Assembly (NCBI RefSeq): GCF_014170335.1
Contig: NZ_LZZS01000031.1
Span: 62,001-126,000 of the forward strand
Length of the DNA: 64,000 nucleotides
Source of the DNA: Achromobacter sp. UMC46
Lineage (GTDB): Bacteria > Pseudomonadota > Gammaproteobacteria > Burkholderiales > Burkholderiaceae_B
Reading direction: 5' to 3'
Program-made: the position numbers and the translations under genes
Shown here: positions 58,873-64,000 of the stretch, piece by piece
How the letters are laid out: each line of letters begins with the position of its first letter
How positions within the stretch are numbered: position 1 is the stretch's first letter
Notes under the pieces: generated by a model
Told to the model about the DNA's origin: nothing
The model's input: only the letters and a program-made list of their open reading frames with translations
Database searches by the model: none

Positions 58873-59601
58873 TCAGATCGGGGCCACGCCCAGCGTCGTA
58901 CCGCCGCAGACATACAGCATCTGGCCGGTCACGAAACCATTGTCGGGCGACAGGAAGAACATGGCGGCGCGCGCCACGTCTTCCGGCGTGCCCAGGCGCT
59001 TGACGACGATGCTGTTGATGATGCGTTCGGTCTGCGGGGCGCCAGCCGGGTTGCTCTTCGTGAAGAGGTCCGTGGCGATGGGGCCGGGGCCGATGGCGTT
59101 GACGGTGATGCCGTCGCCGCCCAGTTCCATGGCCAGCGTGCGTGTCAGGCCGACCAGGCCGGCCTTGGTGGCCGAATAGACCACGCGATCCGGCTTGCCC
59201 AGCGCCGCGCGCGACGACATGTTCACGATGCGGCCGAAGCCGGCTTGGCGCATGGCGGGCAGTGCGGCCTGCACCAGGATCAGCGCGGTGCGCAGATGCA
59301 GGTTCACCACATAGTCCAGATCCGCCAGCGTGGCCGTGTCGGCCGTGCCGGGGCGGGTCGCGCCCGCATTGTTCACCAGGCCCACGATGTTGTAGGCGGC
59401 GGTGACTTCCTGCGCGACTTCCTTGGTGCGCGCTTCATCGGTCAGGTCGGCCTGATACGAGACCAGCCCCGCCGGCGGATGCTCGGGCAGGCGGTAGTCG
59501 ATGTTGACCACTTTGTGGCCCGCTTCCAGCAGCATGCGGATGATGGCGGCGCCAATCCCGGCGCTGCCGCCGGTGACGAGATACGCAGTCGGTTTGCTCA
59601 T
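58873..59601 (-). CDS. SDR-family oxidoreductase
   Basis: 242 residues, YLVTGGSAGIGAAIIRMLLEAGH, VNNAGATRPG, serine in NMSSRAALG and YSATK in DRVVYSATKAGLVGLTRTLAMELGGDG. C-terminal TGQMLYVCGGTTLGVAPI. Resembles 3-oxoacyl/acetoacetyl reductases. It lies 35 nt after the short-chain fatty acid transporter gene and may reduce or oxidise short acyl intermediates. Confidence 0.9.
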   Translation of the reverse strand: MSKPTAYLVTGGSAGIGAAIIRMLLEAGHKVVNIDYRLPEHPPAGLVSYQADLTDEARTKEVAQEVTAAYNIVGLVNNAGATRPGTADTATLADLDYVVNLHLRTALILVQAALPAMRQAGFGRIVNMSSRAALGKPDRVVYSATKAGLVGLTRTLAMELGGDGITVNAIGPGPIATDLFTKSNPAGAPQTERIINSIVVKRLGTPEDVARAAMFFLSPDNGFVTGQMLYVCGGTTLGVAPI

Positions 59602-59636
59602 ATCAGTTCCTGTCTGTTCGATGAAAGCGCGGTGGA

Positions 59637-60977
59637 TCAGTGCGTGGCGTAGCCCCAGGCCAGCACGGCGGTGATGTGGATCACGCCCACCCACAGCATC
59701 ATGATGACGGTGTAGCCCATCACGTCGCGCAGCTTCAGCTTGGACAAGGCCAGCGCCGGCAGGATCCAGAAGGGTTGCACCAGATCGTTCCAGGCGTTGC
59801 CCAGCATGACGGCCATCGTCGTCTGGTTCATGGCGCTGCCGATTTCCTTGGCGGCGTCGATCATGAACGGACCCTGGATGACCCAGTGGCCGCCGGCGGA
59901 CGGGGCGAAGAAGTTGATGAAGAACGAGCTGATCAGGCCCCAGAACGGCAGCGTGGCGGGCGTGGCGAAGTCGACGAACACTTGCGAGATCGACGTCACC
60001 AGACCGGAGGCGGCCATGATGGCCATGATGCCGGCGTAGAACGGGTATTGCAGGATGATGCCCGAGATCGTCTTGATGCCTTCGGTCAGCTTGGCCACGT
60101 AGGCGGCCGGCGTGCCCAGCAGAATGATGCCCAGGAACAGGATGATGAAGTTGATCAGGTTCAGGTCCAGCGAGCCGCCGTCCATGAAGTGGAACGTGAC
60201 GTAGGCGATGCCCAGCGCGCCGATCAGCATGGAGAGGATGCGGCTGTTGTTCAGCTTCGAGGCAATGGTGCCCTTTTCCAGCATGTCTTCGGTGGCGTTG
60301 GAAGCGTTGGCGTCGCGGTCGATGCCCGGGTCCACTTCAACGATCTTCTCGCCCTTCTTCGGGTGCAGCCAGGCGTTGAGCAGCGGCAGCGTGATGATGA
60401 TGACCAGGCTGGTGATCAGCATGGGCACCGAGAAGATGGTTTCCGACAGCGGGATGGTGCCCATCTGCTTGGCGGTGGGGTGGCCGGGGGTGGCGACCAG
60501 CACCGGGATGCTGGCGGACAGGCCCAGGCCGTACATCGTGAAGCCGCTATAGGCCGCGGCGATGATCAGCGGGTAGTGCACGCCCTTGACCTTCAGCGCC
60601 AGCTTCTTGGCGACGATGCCGCCGATGACGAGCCCGAAGCCCCAGTTCAGGTAGCTGCCCACGCCGCCGACCAGCGTCGCGACGATGATGGCGGTGTGCG
60701 GGCGGTGCACATGGCTGACGATGCGGTTGAGCAGGCGGTCGGTCAGCGGCGCGGTGGCCAGCACGTAGCCCATGGCCAGAATCACGGCCATCTGCGTCGT
60801 GAAGGCCAAGAGGCTCCAGAAGCCCTTGCCCCAGGCGCGGGTGACGTCGCCGATGCTCTGGCCCTCGATGCCCATGGCGAGCAGAACGGTCAGCAGGGTC
60901 AGCGCGATCGCGAAGACGAAAGGATCGGGCAGATACTTGCGCATCAGCTCGGTAAAGAATGAAGCGAGTTTATTCAT
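59637..60977 (-). CDS. Short-chain fatty acid transporter, AtoE family
   Basis: 446-residue polytopic membrane protein of the AtoE family. It starts MNKLASFFTELMRKYLPDPFVFAIALTLLTVLLAMG and has FTTQMAVILAMGYVLATAPLTDRLLNRI, LNWGFGLVIGGIVAKKLA and FFINFFAPSAGGHWVIQGPFMIDAAKEIGSAMNQTTMAVMLGNAWNDLVQPFWILPALALS. Imports butyrate-type acids. GGAGGCACC precedes ATG 60977. Neighbouring SDR and 3-hydroxyacyl-CoA dehydrogenase genes fit short-chain acid degradation. Confidence 0.93.
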   Translation of the reverse strand: MNKLASFFTELMRKYLPDPFVFAIALTLLTVLLAMGIEGQSIGDVTRAWGKGFWSLLAFTTQMAVILAMGYVLATAPLTDRLLNRIVSHVHRPHTAIIVATLVGGVGSYLNWGFGLVIGGIVAKKLALKVKGVHYPLIIAAAYSGFTMYGLGLSASIPVLVATPGHPTAKQMGTIPLSETIFSVPMLITSLVIIITLPLLNAWLHPKKGEKIVEVDPGIDRDANASNATEDMLEKGTIASKLNNSRILSMLIGALGIAYVTFHFMDGGSLDLNLINFIILFLGIILLGTPAAYVAKLTEGIKTISGIILQYPFYAGIMAIMAASGLVTSISQVFVDFATPATLPFWGLISSFFINFFAPSAGGHWVIQGPFMIDAAKEIGSAMNQTTMAVMLGNAWNDLVQPFWILPALALSKLKLRDVMGYTVIMMLWVGVIHITAVLAWGYATH

Positions 60978-61151
60978 GGTGCCTCCAACAACTCCGTAGG
61001 CGGGTTCTCTTGTGTCTTGCCTTGCCCGCCACCGGGTGGCGGCGCGGGCGGGTGCGACGTCTGTTTTCTTTGTGTGGTTGGGCTCGTGGCCCGTTGGCGC
61101 GGTTGGCCGTGGCCCCCGCGCCTTATTTGTCTTGAATTCGTTGTGGCGCCG

Positions 61152-62087
61152 TCAGGCGTCGCCGGCCTTGCTGTTCAGCCACGCGGCCAGCTCGCCCAGC
61201 GTGGCGCTTTTCTCGCGCAGCACGCGTTCGCGGCGTTCGGGGCTCCAGGTGTAGAAGCCCTGGCCGCTCTTGGCGCCGATCTGCCCGCTTTCGACCTTGC
61301 TTTTGAGCAGCTCGGATGGTTCGGTGCGGTTTTCCAGGTCTTTGTAGAGATAGCTGGCGATCGCGTAGTGCACGTCGATGCCGTTCATGTCGCGCTGTTC
61401 CAGCGGGCCGGACAAGGCCAGGCGGATACCGAGGCTCCACTTGACCACTTCGTCGATGTCTTCGGCGCTGGCCACGCCCTTTTCCAACAGCGAGATCGCT
61501 TCGCGGGCCAGCGCATGCTGGATGCGGTTGGCGATGAAGCCGGGGATGTCCTGGCGCACCAGCACGGGCCGTTTGCCGGCGAAGCGCAGCGTGGCCATGA
61601 CCTGGGCGACGGTGGCTTCCGAGGTGTCGTCGTTGCGCACGACTTCGACCAGCGGAATGACGTCGGCCGGGGTGAAGAAGTGGGTGCCCACGAAGCGGTC
61701 GCGGCGCGTGACCGCGCTGGCGATGGCGTTGATGGACAGGCCCGAGGTATTGGTGGCGAAGAGCGTGTGCGCGGGGCACACGGCGTCAAGCTTGGCGAAG
61801 ATGCCGCGCTTGAGTTCCAGGTTTTCCGGCACGGCTTCGATGACGAGGTCGCAGCTTGCGGCGGCGTCCAGGCCGGGGTCGAAGCGGATGCGCTGGATGG
61901 CTGCCGCCACGCCGTCTGGGGCGTAGACGTTCAATTGCCGTTCGATGGTCTTCAAGGCGCGATCAAGGGCGCCTTCCATCGGGTCGATCAGGACGATGTC
62001 GAGTCCCTTCGAGGCGAATAGCGCGGCGATGCCGCTGCCCATGGCGCCTGCGCCGATGACGGCGAGATTCTTGAGGGGAGTATCCAT
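61152..62087 (-). CDS. 3-hydroxyacyl-CoA dehydrogenase (3-hydroxybutyryl-CoA type)
   Basis: 311-residue NAD(P)-dependent dehydrogenase of beta-oxidation type. N-terminal Rossmann motif LAVIGAGAMGSGIAALFASKGLDIVLID; NTSGLSINAIASAVTRRDRFVGTHFFTPADVIPLVEVV contains the conserved GTHFF histidine region; C-terminal helical domain DEVVKWSLGIRLALSGPLEQRDMNGIDV and GAKSGQGFYTW. The ribosome binding site is weak. A 174-bp gap with no recognised feature separates it from the transporter gene. Confidence 0.93.
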   Translation of the reverse strand: MDTPLKNLAVIGAGAMGSGIAALFASKGLDIVLIDPMEGALDRALKTIERQLNVYAPDGVAAAIQRIRFDPGLDAAASCDLVIEAVPENLELKRGIFAKLDAVCPAHTLFATNTSGLSINAIASAVTRRDRFVGTHFFTPADVIPLVEVVRNDDTSEATVAQVMATLRFAGKRPVLVRQDIPGFIANRIQHALAREAISLLEKGVASAEDIDEVVKWSLGIRLALSGPLEQRDMNGIDVHYAIASYLYKDLENRTEPSELLKSKVESGQIGAKSGQGFYTWSPERRERVLREKSATLGELAAWLNSKAGDA

Positions 62088-62210
62088 GATGGTTCGCTCG
62101 ATGCTTGCTGGCAGGCCGCGGCGGCGCAGGCGGGCTCGAGGGGGAACCAGGGTGATCTCTGTCTCTTCCTCGGGTGCCTTTCTGTGCGCATGGGCCAGAA
62201 AAATCGTTTG

Positions 62211-62242
62211 TTCTATATACGAACATTTGTGCGTATATAGAA
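62211..62242. promoter_or_regulatory. Long inverted repeat upstream of 3-hydroxyacyl-CoA dehydrogenase
   Basis: TTCTATATACG (62211-62221) and CGTATATAGAA (62232-62242), perfect 11-bp arms with a 10-nt spacer, in an AT-rich island 124 bp upstream of the start. A likely operator of a TetR-, IclR- or GntR-type regulator that is not encoded adjacent. The rest of this 321-bp gap (62088-62408) shows no gene. Confidence 0.7.
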
Positions 62243-62408
62243 TTTCTGAGAAAGATAGTACTAAAAGTCATCGGGGGTGGACAAATGGGGTTTTTTTGGC
62301 GTTCATCTGGTGGACGTCTGGGGCGACAGAGGAGGGCACCTTGCGGGTGCGCTGCCCCAGCCGCGCCAATGTCACCAGTGATAGTTCGCCGTGCCGGCAA
62401 TGCGGGCG

Positions 62409-64000
62409 TCAGCCGGAATTGCGCAGCCCCGCCGCGATGCCGTTGATCGTCAGATGGATCGCGCGCTGCACGCGTTCGTCGATGTCGGCGTTGGGATGCT
62501 TGTGCGCCGCGCGGTGGCGGCGGATCAGGTCGATCTGCAGGTAGTTCAGCGGGTCGATGTAGGCGAAGCGTTCACGCAGCGAGTCTTGCAGGGTGGGGTT
62601 GTCGGCCAGCAGTTCGCGCTGGGTCAATAGCTTCAGCATGGCCAGCGTGCGGGCGTGTTCGGCGCTGATGGCGCCGAACACGCGTTCGCGCAGGCCGCGC
62701 TGCGGGACCAGTTGGGCGTAGCGGGCCGCGATGGCCAGATCGGACTTGGCCAGCACCATTTCCATGTTGGACAGCAGCGTGCGGAAGGCGGGCCAGTCGC
62801 GCGCCATCTCGCGCAGCTGCGCCAGGCGGCCGCGGCGCGAGCGCGGCGCATCGGGGGCGCCGGTTTCCAGATAGGCCTCGATGGCCGAGCCCATGCCGTA
62901 CCAGCCCGTCAGCATCAGGCGGCATTGCGCCCACGAGAAGCCCCAGGGAATGGCGCGCAGGTCTTCGATGCGCTGGCCCTTCTTGCGCGACGCGGGGCGC
63001 GAACCGATGTTCAGGCCGGCGATTTCGCTGATGGGCGTGGCGGCGAAGAAGTACTCCGCGAAGCGGGGCGTGTCGTAGACCAGGCCGCGGTAGGTGCGCT
63101 GCGCCATGTCCGACATGAACGACATGGCCGGGCCGTGGTGCGCCATGTGCGCGTCTTCGGCGCTGGTGGCTTCGGCGCGCGGGGCCAGGCTGGATTCCAG
63201 CGTGGCGGCGACCAGCAGTTCCAGGTGCCAGCGGCCGACCTCGGCGTCCTTGTACTTGCTTTGGATCACTTCGCCCTGTTCGGTCAGACGGATCTGCCCG
63301 GCGACGGTGCCCGGGGGCTGGGCCAGGATGGCGTCGAAGCTGGAGCCGCCGCCGCGGCCCACCGAACCGCCGCGGCCATGGAACAGGCGCAGGCGCACGT
63401 GGCGGGCCGAGAACACGTCGACCAGCGCGCGTTCGGCCTGGTAGAGCGACCAGTTCGACGTCAGGAAACCGCCGTCCTTGTTGCTGTCGGAATAGCCCAG
63501 CATGACCTCCTGCGCGCCGTTCTGCGCCAGCTTCACGCGCTGGCGCACTTCGGGCAGGTCCAGCCAGGCGGCCATGATCTCTGCGCCGCGCTGCAAGTCG
63601 GGGATGGTCTCGAACAGCGGCACGACCATCAGGCCGTCTTCCGCCGCGATGTCCTGGCCGGCGGGCGCGATCAGGCCGGCTTCCTTCTGCAGCACCATCA
63701 CTTCCAGCAGGTCGCTGAGCGTCTCGGTGTGCGACACGATGGTCTGGCGCACGGCCTGCTTGCCGTAGCGGGCACGACCGGCGGCAGCGGCGCGCAACAC
63801 CGCCAGCTCTCGCGTGGTGTCTTCGCTGTAGGCGATCCAGGGCGACGCCAGCGGGCGGGCCTGCGCCAGTTCGGCGCGCAGCAGCGCCACGCGCTGGTCT
63901 TCGTCCAGCGCCAGATAGTCCAGCGCCTGGCCGTCGCGCTGCGTGCCGGCGCGGGCGAACAATTCGGCCAGTGCGCGTTCATGCACGTCGGAACTTTGGC
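62409..64000 (-). CDS. ppc: Phosphoenolpyruvate carboxylase, 5' part beyond window edge
   Basis: C-terminal 530 residues or so of a protein usually about 900-950 long; the frame runs off the right edge, and an internal ATG at 63986 is not the true start. It carboxylates PEP to oxaloacetate, refilling the TCA cycle. Signatures: [72 protein letters not shown] and C-terminal [14 protein letters not shown], the variant of the QNTG end involved in catalysis and inhibitor binding. Confidence 0.98.
   Translation of the reverse strand, partial: QSSDVHERALAELFARAGTQRDGQALDYLALDEDQRVALLRAELAQARPLASPWIAYSEDTTRELAVLRAAAAGRARYGKQAVRQTIVSHTETLSDLLEVMVLQKEAGLIAPAGQDIAAEDGLMVVPLFETIPDLQRGAEIMAAWLDLPEVRQRVKLAQNGAQEVMLGYSDSNKDGGFLTSNWSLYQAERALVDVFSARHVRLRLFHGRGGSVGRGGGSSFDAILAQPPGTVAGQIRLTEQGEVIQSKYKDAEVGRWHLELLVAATLESSLAPRAEATSAEDAHMAHHGPAMSFMSDMAQRTYRGLVYDTPRFAEYFFAATPISEIAGLNIGSRPASRKKGQRIEDLRAIPWGFSWAQCRLMLTGWYGMGSAIEAYLETGAPDAPRSRRGRLAQLREMARDWPAFRTLLSNMEMVLAKSDLAIAARYAQLVPQRGLRERVFGAISAEHARTLAMLKLLTQRELLADNPTLQDSLRERFAYIDPLNYLQIDLIRRHRAAHKHPNADIDERVQRAIHLTINGIAAGLRNSG

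Noticed and set aside
62409-63986. Complete short ppc gene starting at 63986
   Set aside because: The reading frame continues past the window edge and PEP carboxylases are about 900 residues; this is the C-terminal portion of a longer gene.

Overview
The window is high-GC, gene-dense DNA from a beta-proteobacterium. It most resembles the Alcaligenaceae (Achromobacter/Bordetella type). The reasons are three orphan Bug/TctC-type periplasmic receptors, several LysR, IclR and GntR regulators beside catabolic operons, and the housekeeping run hemA-prfA-prmC-grxD-ubiX. A cysI-DUF934 pair, a DUF2970 protein and a phosphoenolpyruvate carboxylase also fit. Species cannot be fixed from the sequence alone. 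Both window edges cut genes: a GMC oxidoreductase on the left and ppc on the right.

Layout. 0-9.3 kb (+): a catabolic operon with a GMC oxidoreductase, a Liv-type ABC importer with a fused LivM-LivG protein, a class III CoA-transferase, an HMG-CoA-lyase-like enzyme and a hydroxypyruvate isomerase-like protein. 9.4-18.6 kb: Bug receptor, RhtA-like and LysE-like exporters with a divergent Lrp regulator, a second Bug receptor, a LysR/M20 amidohydrolase divergent pair and an MscS-type channel. 18.6-24.7 kb (-): the most unusual locus, a six-gene overlapping operon under a TPP riboswitch. It encodes LuxE-like and LuxC-like carboxylate-reducing proteins, a ThiXYZ/SsuABC-type importer and an SDR. 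24.7-25.4 kb: a RelB/RelE-type toxin-antitoxin pair with a perfect 20-bp operator palindrome. 25.4-30.3 kb: two identical tRNA-Phe genes, then hemA, prfA, prmC, grxD and ubiX.

30.3-35.3 kb: a Bug receptor, acyl-CoA synthetase, citryl-CoA-lyase-like and SDR operon with a divergent IclR regulator. 35.3-38 kb: the cysI-DUF934 sulfite reductase locus and DUF2970. 38-40.6 kb: LysR divergent from a DUF3100 membrane protein. 40.7-51.8 kb: a large (-) catabolic operon (SDR, Liv importer, two SDRs, a ketosteroid-dehydrogenase-like flavoprotein, a GST) with a divergent GntR regulator. 51.8-53.9 kb: carbonic anhydrase, a GC-rich tandem repeat and two small exported proteins. 54-58.8 kb: a beta-ketoadipate lower-pathway operon (CoA-transferase A/B, muconolactone isomerase, YciI-like protein, enol-lactonase, cyclase) with a divergent PcaR-like regulator. 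58.9-62.1 kb: SDR, AtoE-type short-chain fatty acid transporter and 3-hydroxyacyl-CoA dehydrogenase. 62.4 kb to the end: ppc.

The best candidate for an undescribed system is the TPP-riboswitch operon at 18.6-24.6 kb. LuxE and LuxC homologues that keep their acyl-carrying cysteines, with no luciferase genes, sit with an NMT1/THI5-type importer and a reductase under thiamin control. My inference is import of an oxidised (carboxylic acid) thiamin-precursor or thiamin breakdown product, followed by ATP- and NADPH-dependent reduction to the usable alcohol. Other recurring themes are paired inverted operators flanking divergent regulator promoters (34.45-34.53, 50.96-51.09 and 57.88-57.91 kb) and a family of GC-rich palindromic intergenic repeats.
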